Assembly (NCBI GenBank): GCA_009599575.1
Contig: VWND01000013.1
Location: 186,001 to 250,000 of the forward strand
Source: Blumeriella jaapii
Taxonomy: Eukaryota; Ascomycota; Leotiomycetes; Helotiales; Drepanopezizaceae
Length of the DNA: 64,000 nucleotides
Direction: 5' to 3'
In this document: positions 1 through 12,982 of the stretch, piece by piece
Layout: each line of letters opens with the position of its first letter
Position numbering within the stretch: position 1 is the first letter of the stretch
Position numbers and translations under genes: made by a program
Notes under the pieces: generated by a model
What the model saw: only the letters and a program-made list of their open reading frames with translations
What the model was told of the DNA's origin: nothing
Databases searched by the model: none

Positions 1-927
1 TTATTTTTGAAACTTTCATATTATTTAAAACATTTATTATACTTTTTTTTGTTTAATTATACTTTTATTTATCAAAACAAAAGCTTTGTATATATTTAAG
101 CCGTATATTTAATATATTTATATTATTCGCATATTTTACGAAATTTTTTTTTATGCATTTTATTATTTGCTACTTTTTGCATTATTTATTTTTTTCGTTG
201 TTTTAAACAAATGCCTGCTTAAATAATTATAATTTATTAAAAAGACAGCATACGGATTTTTATAATTTTTGAATATAAATATCTTACAGTTTTCGTATTT
301 TTTCTTAACTATTTTTTAATAAATATAATATATTTTTTTGATTAATAAACCTATCGATATTATATCGTTTCCTAAATAAAACGTTGCTAAATTTAGCAAA
401 CTTATTTTTAATTTATTTTAAAACGAAACTATTATACGCAATTTTTCCGAGTTTAAGCAAGCGTATAATGCCGCTATCTTAAATTAATAAGCTGCTTTCG
501 TAAAAATATTTATAAAACAATTCGATATAATAATTAAAAACGTTAACAAATTTTTATTCGATTACGAAAGCTTCGTTAAAACTGAATTCGTTCGCAAAAG
601 TTTTAATTACGATAAATTTTTACTAAACTACGATAACGTTTTAAAAGCCTTCGCCGAAGCAAAAAAAGCTCGAAATAATAAAAAAAAAAAAAAAAAAATC
701 GAATTTTGCGCTTTTTGCTAAATTAACGAAAAAAAAATATTTAAAAATACGTTTTTAATAAAATCACCGGTATTATTCCATTTCGGCATTTCGCTCGCTT
801 TTTCGAAATTATTATTTTTACGAAAAAAAAAGTTTGAATATTAAACGCTTATATTTTCAAAGCGCAAATTTTAAAAGCCAACAATCCAAAAGCCCGCAAA
901 TTTATAAGTTTTTTTACAGCCGTTTGC
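1..927 (+). mobile_element. Gypsy retrotransposon B1, left fragment
   Basis: RIP-decayed fragment of a large LTR retrotransposon whose 5' part lies before the window. Seen: it matches 8,830-9,760 of element B2 along its length, differing mainly by C/T and G/A changes. It stops abruptly at TTTGC (923-927), where element A is inserted, and resumes at 13,207. It corresponds to the segment downstream of the pol-like region in B2. No intact reading frame remains. Confidence 0.85.
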
Positions 928-1151
928 TGTGACAGCTGGCTTAAGGGTGATCATGATGATATGGGCCGAAAGATACGCGTGTACGTTGAATACTAAGGTG
1001 AAAAGCTCTAAAGTAAACGGGAGCTCTGAACTATTAAATACAGGTTGGTAGGGGTCCGTGCGCAAACCTTAATCCTACCACTGGCAATTACTACTGGCAA
1101 TTACTACTAGCAATTACCACTGGCAATTTACCACCGGCCAGAATCGTAACA
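928..1151 (+). repeat. Element A left LTR
   Basis: 224 bp direct repeat of 12,983-13,206 with very few differences. It begins TGTGACAGCTGG and ends AATCGTAACA. Near its 3' end are four imperfect copies of a 15-16 bp motif based on CTGGCAATTACTA. Confidence 0.9.
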
Positions 1152-1236
1152 CTACCCCCCCCTTTCGAAGAACTGGTCCCCAGATCTGAAGCCGTAGAAC
1201 CCAACCCGTATTTCCTTCCATATTTTCAACCCATCA

Positions 1237-1437
1237 GGCAGACGTAAGTTGCCAGCTATTTTATCGCATAAGCAGACGTAGGTTGCTAGCCGTTTTGTCG
1301 TATAAGCAGAGGTAGGTTGCTAGCCATTATTTGCATAGGCAGGGGTAGGTTGCCAGCCATCTTGTTGCGTAGGCAGACGTAAGTTGCCAGCTATTTTGTC
1401 GCAAAGGCAGGCGTAAGTTGCCAGCTATTATATGCAG
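1237..1437 (+). repeat. Six-copy 33-34 bp minisatellite inside element A
   Basis: Six consecutive imperfect units built on GGCAGACGTAAGTTGCCAGC followed by about 14 variable bases. A second repeat type, GCAGTTAGGTGCAAGCTCTG, follows at about 1,434-1,545 and continues on the far side of B2 at 12,810, showing that both flanks belong to one element. No coding potential is evident. Confidence 0.85.
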
Positions 1438-1549
1438 TCAGGTGCAAGCTCTGATAGATCGATAGGCTCAGCGAAGAGATCGAATTGTATTAAAAAGTAT
1501 GCAGTTAGGTGCAAGCTCTGGTAGCAGTTAGGTGCAAGCTTTGTAGCAG

Positions 1550-1814
1550 TGTAAAACGGTGATACCTTGTATTGATGGGAGTTGGTAGTTTTAGCTATGG
1601 TCGAGGCATGGACCTCCGAGACCCCCTGCCACTGACTACCTTCAACAGGTATAAAAGCAAAACACCCCCTTAAATAGTACCATAGGCACGCAGTTTAATT
1701 CATACTTTTACTTATTTTTCTTTTTTTTTCTTCAGTCTCTTTTAGGGATTTCTTAGACTATTTTACCCACCGATATATGGCCGTATCAATTTGGTTTTTC
1801 TACCTACTTTTACA
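1550..1814 (+). repeat. B2 5' LTR
   Basis: Third copy of a repeat also at 12,543-12,809 and 15,997-16,263. It contains a TATA box (TATAAAAG, 1,650-1,657). Its outer half is nearly free of RIP changes while its inner half is altered. The sequence just inside (1,815-1,848) includes AAGGATTCAAAC, which resembles the complement of a tRNA T-arm and may be a mutated primer-binding site. Confidence 0.85.
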
Positions 1815-2581
1815 TTTAGTGATTTACGCAAGGATTCAAACTTCGGTGTTTCGTTTTTATACATTTGCCGATGCATTTCTTAAATTTTCAGTTAAAGTCG
1901 ATTTCGATATTTCGCCATTACGGCTTAAAAGACCTTTTATATGGTATTATTCGCAGCTGTATTATATAAAAAACCTTTAATAGCTTTTTTTATTTTGCGT
2001 ATAGTTATTAAATTACAAAAATGCAATATATTTTAAAAACGTTTGAAATTACGGTTAGGCAATCCTGAATCGTGCGAAATTTAAAATTCGAAAATCGCTC
2101 CTTTGTTTAAAAATAACAAATCGAATATTGGTTTATACGCTTCGACCGCTGCGCTCGGCCCTTTTGAACTAGATTTCTTTTGGTCAAACGCCTGGCGAAA
2201 ACTCAATCTTTTAATTTTACGCTTTATAATTATAGCAATTACAATTTGCGGCTTTTTATTAAAAATAGTAAAAAAATGGCTGTACGTGCATTAGCCTGAG
2301 CCACGAAATATCGAAACCGTAAATTATACAATAATATTATATCAATCCAATTAACTTATTAAAAAACAAGTTTTTCAACACGCTATTCAAATGTTTAAAC
2401 GCAATTTTATTTTATTTAATTTTTTTAACACAAAGACTTTTTTAATAGCTTTTTTATTAAAAACGATTTCTTTTATACTAAAGATTCATAATCTGCAACT
2501 TCAAAAAACATTTATTTATTTAATTTAAACCCTACTAATACTTTCGCTAACACTATAAACAACGACGCTTTTCGTTTTTTT

Positions 2582-3760
2582 ATGCGAGGCCGCATACTTT
2601 TCCCTGGCTTCTCTGATGCATTTTTATTTAATGGCGCTAATATTACCGATTTTATCGAGAAATATAAAAAAACTTATAAGAATTTCGGAGTTTCCGAAAC
2701 TAAAATATTCGATAAACTTCCTCGCTATTATAACCCAACTACCAAAGATATTATTAAATCGATAAATAAATAAAAAGCTATTAGGGTTCGAAACTGGCGT
2801 AAGCTAATTAAAACTTTAAAATCGGAATTCCGAAACCACGATCGCCAGCAAATTCGCGATATTATCGCCTTTTTTAAGCAATTTATTATAACAACTCGCC
2901 AAGCCAAAAAATTTAAAACTTATTATCGTACTTATACGAAAGTTTCTGACGTTCTCGTTAATAAAAAAGTTTTAAGCGAAATTAAACAAAAAAAATTGTT
3001 TTTATTTAGCTTTCCAACTAGCATTCGCAATAAAACCATTAAGCATTTTAAAATTAATAAACAAAACCCTGAAATCTTCGATTAATATTTCAAATTTATA
3101 AAATTCGTTTTTAAACAAAACCAAAGCGAACGTACCATCGAAGCTATAAACTAAAAAAAATCTTCCTTTTCCATTTACAAAAAAAACGTGGAAACTCTAA
3201 TACAAAAACATGTCCAGCCACTAAAAGTTACCGAAATCGCCAAAAAACAACCAGTTATTATACTATTCAATCGTTTTGCAAAACCTATTAGCTTGAAAAA
3301 GCTTAATAAAAATATCGAAATTTTCGTATTAAAATTTACCGATATTAAAATTCAAGAATTTTAAAACAAAATCGAAAGTCTTATGCAATAGCAAAAAAAA
3401 CTCTTTTATATTAATTCGGATAATAAAAACGACCAAAATAACTTTTACAACAACTACTCCTTTTAAAATACGCGAAGCGATCAGCCTCGCTAAGCCATCG
3501 TAAAAATAATAGCTGCTTAATAACAACCTTTTCGTACTAGCGATCAGGATCAGCGAAATACTAATTATAATAACGATTATTAAAAAAAAAAAGAAAACCA
3601 ACGCGAAAATCAAAATCGCGGCTACCAAAATAATAAAAATAATTATTAAAACAGATCCCGTGGCCTTAAATATAGATTTTGTAATAATAAAAAAATTTAT
3701 TACGAAAAATCTTATATTCGCTTAAAATGCAAAACATTTAATTTTGTATAAATAATAATA
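2582..3760 (+). pseudogene. Degenerate gag of B2
   Basis: Conceptual translation with stops gives a recognisable fungal gypsy Gag. A segment reading FNGANITDFIEKYKKTY and LPRYYNP lies at about 2,630-2,740. It is followed by NHDRQQ and a KVLSEI...FLFSFPTSIRNK stretch around 2,835-3,040, which aligns by eye with the capsid-like region of this class. A CCHC-like zinc knuckle remnant (C, N-rich spacer, then H and C codons changed to TAT) sits near 3,670-3,735. This would be the structural protein packaging element RNA. It is non-functional: RIP has introduced many nonsense codons. The 5' limit is approximate. Confidence 0.65.
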
Positions 3761-4689
3761 TTTGTTATATTAACAAATACGAAGCGATTTGCCTCGGATC
3801 GACGGAAACAGAAATAAATCCTTTTAATAAAGCTGAAAACCAAAGCTGGTTGAATACTATTCGCTTAAAAATAAAAAGTACGAAATAAAACGATTGCTTA
3901 GAAAACAAAAAAAATGCAAAAACGATTTTTATTAGTAAAAAAAAAAACATTCCAAAAAGCGTACTAATTAAAAAAAAAACTTTTATTCCAAATATAAATA
4001 AAATTCAAATATATAAATAAAAAACAAATATATATATTGCTAATGCAATTATCGCATTTGCAAATATTATAGCTGTATAATTAAGCCAGCGAATCACAAG
4101 AAAGCAAAGTACTTCTGTTTTATTCGCCAAATTAACTGATATAAAAAAAAACGTCAGAATCGAAAAAAAAAAAAGATTTTAAAATTCGAAAAAAAACCGA
4201 TAAAATTATTAAAAAAACGCTTATAATAAAAAAAATTAACGACGATATAAAAAATATCGACACCGACATTTCGGTCTAAATTATTCAGAAAATACCAGCT
4301 TTTAAACGCTTACTATTAATGCGAAACGAAAAATAAATCGACAAATATATTAATTCCGAAGCCGTCGACGAAGCTATTAAAAAAATTATAAAACAAAAAA
4401 TTAAATTGAAATTCAGCGATTTATTTAGCATAAAAAAGAAATTCGACAAAGTTATTAATAAACAAATTCTTATATTAAAAAAAAACGAAAAAATTAAAAT
4501 CATCCGAAAAAAAAACGATTTTAAATTAAAAAAAAACCAGAAAAAAATTTACAACACCGCGGTTAATTTAGCCGATAAAAAAAAATCTTCGGAAAAAATC
4601 AGCCTTTTAGCCCTCGTTATAAAAACCTAAAAGTCAAAACGACGAAATTGCTTTTATACGGCTATAAAAGCGCTAAAAATAAAAATTAT

Positions 4690-7600
4690 ACTTAAAAAAA
4701 GTACGACCGTCCTCGTTTTATTCGATAATAAAACCGAAGTCAATTGCATAAACTAAAAAACAGCCGAAGCTAATAATATTCCGATTATCACCGACAAACG
4801 AATAATTTATACGATCGTTAATAAAAATACGATTAAATTTAATAAAATTATACGAAATATAAAAATCGACGTTGAAAATATTATTATTTATAAAAACTTT
4901 TTAATAATAAAAAAATGCTTTCATTTTATTATTTTTGAAATGCTTTGGATTTTGGAAAGTCTCGTCAGCTTTAAATATATCGAAAACGGCCAAATAAAAA
5001 TCTTTTTCTAAAATTAAAACCGATTTTTTTAAAATTAAATCACCGTCGCCGGCGATAAAATTTTTTTAATCGACGTTTTATCGAAAAACGAATAACCGAC
5101 TTTGGTTCTAAAACAGACGCTAAGCTATAACAAAACCTGAAAAATACTCGGCTAAAAGCATTCGCGTTATTAATCGAAATAGCACCGCGAATAAAATTGG
5201 CTAATATTAATATTTTTGGTTATTAACTCGGAAATAAAAGTTCCGAAGATTTCGTTTTCGTATTAAACAAATCCGATTTATATATTTTACTTTTTTGTAT
5301 TAATATCAGCATTTTTTATAAGCGTAAAGCTGATAAAATACGATTCGTGAATTTTAGCGAATCCGGTAGAAATATTTCCGGAAGGATAAACGATTGATTT
5401 AAGAAAAATAAAACAATAAAATTATTTTAATTAATTACTAGCGAATTCGAAAAACTTATTACCGGCCGATTTTTCAGCTTATTATTTAGCAGCCGATTTA
5501 CAAAAGAACGATTTAATAATTTAGCAATCGAAACCTAATTTTTGCTAAAAAAGAAAAAAATTTTATACGAAATCCTACGCAACCGAAAAAAAGCTATAGC
5601 TTTCGATTTTACCGAAATAGGCTAATTCAGCTTTAACGTTACGCTTTATATCGATATTAAAACCGTGCTTTACGAAGCCTGGCAAAAAAAGACTTTTTTA
5701 ATTTTTAAAGCTTTTTAAAATAAAATAATCGAAATGCTGAAAAACGAATTAAACAAAAGATTTTCGAATTTTGCTACGGCTTATATAAAAACAAATAATT
5801 TATCGTTACGAAAAAAAAAAAAAGCATTTATAAACTTATCACCGCAGTCGTCGAAATAAATAAAATAACGATACGAAACGTTAACGTATTATTTAACATC
5901 GACCAATTTTCAAACGAATTCGCAAAATTAACGATCGCTTTCCTTTTCGATCTGTTTTCCGGCTACGACCATTTAATATTTAATCTACGATTTCGAAATA
6001 TAACAGCAATTTAAATTCCAATCGGTTTGCTGCGTATAACCAAAGTATTTATAAAAGCCATTAATTCAGTCGTTTAATTCGTAAAAGTCGTATACAAAAT
6101 CCTTATAATTTGCATTCTCGATATTACCTTTTTTTACGTTGACGACGTCGGAATTAAAAACCCCAGATTATATTATAATAATAAAAAGATTTTTTCTGAA
6201 GTTCGACGCTATATAATAAAATATATTTAAAATATCGACAAAGTTATAATCTGCTTCGAAAAAGCCAAAGCTATTATTAATCTTCGATTAAAATTTTGCA
6301 TATCCGAAATAAATATCGTTGATTATATAATTAACAGCGCTAGCCGCCATTCTTAACGAAAAAAAATTAAAAAGATTTGCGAATAAAAAAAATATAAAAA
6401 TATCACCGAAGCCAAAGCTTTTATTAGCGTTATGATTTACTACCGCAATTAAATTAAAAACTTTTTTTAAAAAGCTGCATTTATTTACGCTACGATAAAA
6501 AAAAATATCGATTTCGTTTGGGAAAAAAAATAAAGCAAAATTATAAAAATCTTTAAAAACGATCTTTTATCGGCTTTATTATTTGTGCGGATCGATTACA
6601 GCCCAAACGCAAAAGAAATTATTTTAATTATCGACGCTAATATTTTCGGTTAGAAAATAATATTGCAATAAATCGATAAAAATAAAAAACGGCATTTTTT
6701 ACGATTCGAAAGCGGCTTATAATTCTTCGCGAAAGCACGCTACGATGCCACCAAACGAAAATATCGAAGCGCTTTTAAAATAATAAAAAAAATAAAAAAC
6801 GAATTGTACGGCGTGTATTTTATTTTGAAAACGGACGCAAAAGTTTTTATCGACCAACTAAATAAAAAAGCCAATAATCTGCCAAAAGCATTCGTTACCA
6901 ATTAAATAGCTTGGATACGACTTATAAATTTCGAAATCAAATATATTAAAAAAATAACTAATACAACGGCAAACGGCTTTTCCAAACGAAAACGTTTTTA
7001 TTCGTTTGATTTCGCTGAATAAAGCGAACAAAATATCGACGAATAAATCGCTGACGAAATCGGCTGCTTCGCTATTTACGCTTTGGATTTCATAAAGCCA
7101 AAACCATTCGCGTTGCTATTTCGGCTGGCACCGCGAGTAAAAAATATTAATTTTCGGGCCGAAAAAGCATTTACGTTATTATTTCGGCTGGCACCGCGAA
7201 TAAATTTAACCGAAAATAATCGGAATAAGCCGACTAACGACGAAAATAAATCTTTAATCGATAATTACGAAACCGAAGATTTTTATTTAATCGTATATTA
7301 TTTAATTATTTTATTTAAATTATTTAGCGTGCTAAATTATTAGTTTAAATCATTTAAAAACCAGGTTTTCGATTATATTTTAGCCGACAAAAAACTGTAT
7401 AAAATAAAAAATAATATATATTAAAAACGCTTAATAATAAATAATAAAACCGATAAATTTCAAGTTATAAAAAAAGCCCACGAAAAAATGTTTTATAAAA
7501 AAGCTAAAACTATTTATCACCGAATCAAAAACGATTTCTAATAAAAAAAATATTTCGAAAATTGCAAAACTTTCGTTAAAAGCTGCATTTTTTATCAAAA

Positions 7601-8690
7601 ACAAAAGCTTGGCCGAAAAAAAAACTTATTATATCCGACGTAGTTTTTTGGAATCTAAAAGAAAATTAATTTCGACGTTATACGCGTGCCGATTACCGAT
7701 CGCGATTATATATGCTTCGTATTCGTTATTAACGATTTATTTAAATAGCCTGAAAAGCGACTTCTCCGAAACGCTACTTCCGAAATTATAGCGATCTTTT
7801 TTTAGGAAAACGTTGTATATCGATACGGTTTGTTTAGCAAGCTAAATATTGATAATAAATCCGAAAACAAAAGCGTTATCGAAATTTTTATAAAAAAATA
7901 CGGAATCCAGCGTATTCAAATCTTAGCCTACAATTCGAAAAGCAATAAATCCGTTAAACGAAGCCATAAAAATATTTTCGACGGTTTTTTAAAAGCCACT
8001 CGAAAAAATTATAAGCGTTAGTCACGGAAATTCTCGAAAATGCTTTTTATTATACGCATATACATATACGCTTTTACTAAAATAACTTTATTTTTTATTT
8101 AGTACGGCAAAAACGCTCGACTGCTTTTAAAAACAAAATAGCTTATATAAAAGCTTTATAACGTAATTAAAATGAAAACGAAAGCAAATCTATTAGCAAT
8201 AAAATTTAAATAGCTCGATTACCGCGATATAAATATAAAAAAAATAATTTTAAAAAAGAAAAAGTATAAAAAAGCAGCTAAAAAAGTCTAAGATAAAACC
8301 AAAGTTTTAAAAAAAACGCTAATCAGAAAAAAAAATCTAATCTTAATTTACGACGTTCAGCGCGCTATCGACAAATCGGCCGATATTAAACTTAATTATA
8401 AATAGCTCGGATTTTACGAAATATACGAAGCCGAATTAAATAAAAACTATTATAAGCTTACGGAATTCGATAAAACAAAACTAAAAAAAACGTTCGCCGC
8501 TAATCGGTTAAAGCGATTTTACAAAAAAAATCAGCAAGTTTATTTTTTGGATTTTGATTTAAATAACGATTCCGATTTCAGCGATTCCGACGACGATTCC
8601 GACCAAAGCGATTATACTTTTGAAAAAGAAAAACTCTCTGGAAAAATCTGGAAACAGCCGAACGACGATTCCGCTGCTAAAAGCACAGTT
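4690..8690 (+). pseudogene. Degenerate pol of B2 (protease, RT, RNase H, integrase)
   Basis: Seen in conceptual translation across stops: a retropepsin-like active-site remnant DNKTEVN at about 4,724; an RT block with LFSGYDH (about 5,952) and the catalytic YVDD (6,135-6,146) followed by VGIKNP; RNase H with IDANIFG (about 6,629), RFESG (about 6,702) and ARYDATKRKYR (about 6,735); an integrase zinc-binding-like segment with His and Cys residues (about 7,450-7,610); and integrase core KYGIQRIQILAYN...KRSHKNIFDGF (about 7,895-7,990). The order places it in Ty3/gypsy. It cannot be translated because of RIP nonsense codons. End points are approximate. Confidence 0.8.
7105..7204 (+). repeat. Pair of a 37-nt in-frame palindromic motif
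   Basis: Two copies (7,105-7,141 and 7,168-7,204) of a 37-nt motif that starts CATTCGCG or CATTTACG and ends CACCGCGAATAAA. Further copies lie at 5,159-5,195, 10,203-10,239 and about 13,654-13,690. The ends ATTCGCG and CGCGAAT are inverted repeats. In the 7,105 reading frame both copies encode F(A/T)LLFRLAPR. Confidence 0.7.
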
Positions 8691-8829
8691 TAAATCGTAA
8701 TTTCACTTATGACCGAGAAAAAGAAAAGTGCATACAAGATTGTTTACTAACTGTTCTATTGTTTTTGTTATTTATTATTTTTTTTTTTATTATATGCTGT
8801 TTTATTATTTTTGTTTTTATATATATTAT

Positions 8830-11800
8830 TTATTTTTAAGACTTTTTTTTATATTGTTTAGAACACCTATTGTATTTTTTTTTGTTTAATTATACTGTTG
8901 TTTACCAAAACAAAAGCTTTGTATATATTTGAGCCGTATATTTAATACATTTATATTGCTCGTATATTTTACGAAAATTATTTTTTATATATTTTATTAT
9001 TTGCTATTTTTTGCACTATTTACTTTTTTCGTTGTTTTAAACGGATGTTTATTTAAACAATTATAATTTATTAGAAAAATAATATACGGATTTCCGTAGC
9101 TTTTAAATACAAATATTTTACAATTCCCGTATTTCTTTTTAATTACTTTTTAACAAATATAATATATTTTTCTGATTAATAAACCTATCGATATTATATC
9201 GTTCTTTAAGCAAAGCGTTGCTAAACTTAACAAACTTATTTTTAACCTATTTTAAAACGAAACTATTATACGCAACTTTTCCGAATTTAAGCAAGCATAT
9301 AATACCGCCACTTTAAATTAATAAGCAGCTTTCGTAAAAATATTTATAAAATAATTTAATATAATAACTAAAAACGTTAACGAATTTTTATTCGACTACG
9401 AAAGCTTTGTCAAAGCTAAATTCGTTCGCAAAAGCCTTAATTACGACAAGTTTCTGCTGAACTACGACAACGCTTTAAAAACTTTCGCCGAAGTAAAAAA
9501 AGCTCGAAATAATAAAAAAAAAATAACAAACCGAATATTGCGCTTTTTGCCAAATTAATCAAAAAAAAAATATTTAAAAATACGTTTTTAATAAAATCAC
9601 CGGTGTTATTCTATTTCGGCACTTCGCTCGTTTTTTCGAAATTATTATTTTTATTAAAAAAAAAATCTGGATACTAAACGCTTATATTCTTAAAGCGCAA
9701 GCTCTAAAAGCCAACAACTTAAAGGCCCGCAAATTTATAAGCTTTTTTACAGCTGTTTGCAAACTTATCGACGACGCTATGCAATCGTTAAAAAAAATTC
9801 TAATCGGCTGCGAAATCCTAAATCTAACCTTTTTTTAAAGCAAAAAGCTAAGCGTCGCTAAATGCGGCATTTTTATACCGAAGAAAAAAAACGACGCTAT
9901 TCCGATATTTTAAATTTACAACGACGAAAAAAATAAAAAAGCTAATATTATCCTCGTTTAATTCGAAAAAACATACGCGATAGCAATTAACATTTTCAAA
10001 ACAGCTAAAACTCGGCGATTTCTATTTTTAACTGTCGAAAACGAATCCGAAAACGAAACCAAAAGCGTAATAACAAACAACCGCTTATTCGAATATAAAA
10101 AACCTATTATACTTATGAAAACAATTCCGGAAAAAATAAAAATAAAAAACGTAGAAAAGCGCGCCGACATTTTCGAAATTCTTTTTATTCGAAAAAGAAA
10201 ACCATTTACGTTATTAGCAAAAAAGGCACCGCGAATAAAAACAGCCGGAAATCGACGCCGAGTTATAAGTTTTAAGCTAATTAATAAAAAATATAACGAT
10301 TTTACGGAATCGGATATAAAAAACGCCGGCATTCCGAAAAAGAAAAATTTAAACGATTTTAAATCTGATTTTTCGAAATTAAATATATAAATATCAAAAA
10401 CGCTTGCTGCGTTTAAAAACGTCGAACCGCTAATATTTCAGATTTTAATAAAAATATTTAAGATTTCGATTATTATACGATTCGACCGAAAAAGCCTGAA
10501 AAAAAATATCGAAATTATCGCGAAAAAAATCATATAAAAAGTATAAAATCAAATTATCTTGCTTAAAACTTTCGCTTTCGACGACGAAACGATTTAAAAG
10601 TTTTATTTCGATATTTTTATACAAAAGCCAAATAAATCCGTCAGCTTTTTCCTTTTTGCTTCGAACGAAAACTAAACTAAGCTTTTTTCGGAAAATTGCA
10701 AATATAATACGCCAAAGCAAATAAAAAAAACTTTTGAAAACGGTGACTCGTTTTTACTCGAGCTTTTCTTCGCTAAAAAACTCCGATTTTTTAATTTCGT
10801 TTTTACAAATAACGTCAACGCTAAAAAAAACGGCAAATTCTGCTATTTCTACGTACGTTGTTACGCGGCGTACTGCGATTTAATTATAAAAAAAATTAAC
10901 GTTATCGGCCTCGTTAATCGATTCGCTGCTATCAGAAATTCGGATTACGACGTGTTCGAAATTGATTTTAATAACCAATTTATATTCCGACGAAAAACTG
11001 CGAAAATTATCCAAGCGCGTGCGAAAGCTTACCTGGGCTACGCAAACTTTAAAGCAAATCCCAAAGCTTTCAGCGCGATTACAAAGCTCGATTAAAACGT
11101 AGAAAAATAAAAACAATAAATATTTTCAAAAGCCGATTTTTCTGGCTTTTCGACCGAAAATATATTTTAAAATCTGCCTGAATTAAACTGCGAATTCGTC
11201 AATTACGTAAAGTTTTACAACGGAAAAAACAAGCTACTGCTGCATTTTATAAAAAAAAAAAAAATTATATATAAGCATTATTTCCGATTAATCAAAACCC
11301 AAAAAGCGCCTACAGCTTTTTTCGCCAATATGCTTTACAATTTCATTTAATAAGCTTTTAAAATACACCCCGGCTTTTACTTCGCTGCTTTAATTACCCG
11401 AAACCCTGGAAACTGCCGCCTCGTAATATACTTTAACGTTCCGATCGCTTTAGATTTCGCTGGCCCCGATCGCATTACAATCACAAAATTCGATATCGCC
11501 GATTTTTAAAAAAAAAAAAAAATCGAAGACTTTACCGACGCCATTTTCGACTATTACGTTCTGCCTGCATTCGCATATAACTCGGAAATAATCGAAGCTT
11601 ATTTGCAATTATATCACGACGCCAAACTAATTAAAACCATCCAGAAAGGCCCAGCTTTCTCGTATTTCAGCGCGTCTAAAGCAATAGCCTCGGCTATTTT
11701 ATCGGATTACAAAACCGAAAGCTACGAAATAAAAAATAAAATAACTTTTATCAGCTTTTCGACTAAATAAAAAGTTTTCGTCAGATTCAGAACCCAAAAA

Positions 11801-12542
11801 ACCGACGGCGCAATACTAATTTATTCGAACAATTATACGGCGCAAAAATATAAAAATTATTTCGAAAACGATAATCCGATAAACAATCTAATATTGTTTA
11901 TACTGCGGCGAAAGCAACCATAGCATTTTCGATAATTTCGACTGCAAACGATTATTTCCGAACTATTCCGTGAAATAATTTTTTTTACAGGCTTCGAAGC
12001 CCTTTTAAAAGCATTCGTCGGTAAACAACCGTAATCCGACCTATTAATCTTACGGAAAGCAAAAACGTTAATCGGTTTTAATTACGACGAATTAATCGAT
12101 TATTTCTACGATTTTAATATAAAACTTTTTAACGCTTTTTGCAAAGCGTAAAACCACGTTCAAAAACTAAAATCTATTATTTACGAAAAAAAATCGTAAA
12201 AGCATCCGTCGCGGCGATATTTAATAATATTATCGACGAAAAAGCTATCAGAACGTTCGTAAATCTAAATAATACCTCGATTAACATTTTATTAAGCTAT
12301 TTTTCAAAAAAGCAAAATAAACAAAATAATTTAAACGATAAGCGAAACGCTATCCTTCCGCAGAAGCTAACAGCAAAAAGGCCAAGAACGGGTTAAAAAA
12401 CCGAAGAAATATAAAATTAAAAAATTTGGTTTGTAATTAATTGGTTTTTAAATTATATAAAATAAACTAAATTATATTTATTAAAATTATGTTTTTCTTT
12501 GGTCGTAATCAGAAACGACTACGTATATTATTTAGGACAAAA
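8830..12542 (+). other. Unassigned 3' region of B2, shared with B1
   Basis: About 3.7 kb between the integrase remnant and the 3' LTR, conserved almost collinearly in B1 (1-927 plus 13,207-15,996). Conceptual translation gives long protein-like stretches interrupted by RIP-type stops, for example LFFAKKLRFFNFVFTNN near 10,760 and CLYCGESNHSIF...FDC near 11,894, the latter a CCHC-like metal-binding arrangement. I do not recognise the protein. It may be an extra retrotransposon ORF, a captured gene or an older insertion common to both copies. Confidence 0.5.
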
Positions 12543-12809
12543 TATAAAACGGTAATATTTTGTATTAATAAAAGTTAATAATTTTAGTTATAATCGAAGC
12601 ATAAACTTTTCCGAAACCCCTTGCCACTGATTACTTTTAACAGATATAAAAGCAAAGCACCCTTTTAAATAGTATCATAAGCACGCAGTCCAATTTATAC
12701 CTTCACTTATTCTTTTTTTCCTTTTTTCAGTCTTTTCTAGGAATTCCCTAGACTATTTTACTCATCGACATATGGCCGTATCAGTCTGGTTTTCCTACCT
12801 ACTTTTACA
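12543..12809 (+). repeat. B2 3' LTR
   Basis: 267 bp copy of the B-family LTR. Its inner (5') half has many G-to-A and C-to-T changes compared with 1,550-1,814, while its outer end (about 12,730-12,809) is much better preserved. It is followed by GCAG and then by element A sequence. Confidence 0.85.
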
Positions 12810-12982
12810 GCAGTCAAGATGCAAGCTAATTAAAGTGAGGTCTTGGGCTAGGTCGATTTCGAGGGTTGCGAGGAGGCAGGCCGATGTGTTGAAACTCCGC
12901 AAGTTTGAAAGCAAAGGCGGGGTCGTCGGAAGGCTGAAATGGAAGAGGCCAAAAGCTGGTTTGGTTGTTGACCTTAGTATTA

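Larger units (their letters stand above)
1550..12809 (+). mobile_element. Ty3/gypsy LTR retrotransposon B2, full length, RIP-degraded
   Basis: LTRs of 265-267 bp (1,550-1,814 and 12,543-12,809), start TGTAAAACGG (TATAAAACGG after a G-to-A change) and end CTTTTACA. They flank 10.7 kb of AT-rich sequence, and GCAG flanks both outer ends (1,546-1,549 and 12,810-12,813). Internal order is gag, protease, reverse transcriptase, RNase H, integrase, which is the gypsy order, followed by about 3.7 kb of unknown sequence. All frames carry many stops, mostly TAA/TAG where CAA, CAG or TGG would be expected, as RIP produces. The element is inserted in the internal part of element A. At 11.26 kb it is large for a fungal gypsy element. 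Confidence 0.9.

Noticed and set aside
1237..1545. Regular 33 bp repeats resembling a CRISPR array
   Set aside because: Units are contiguous and diverged without unique spacers, lie inside an LTR element, and the organism is a fungus.
3329..3628. Minus-strand frame with hydrophobic residues (99 codons)
   Set aside because: It is antisense to the gag remnant in AT-rich RIP DNA; hydrophobic Ile/Phe/Leu runs are a by-product of composition.
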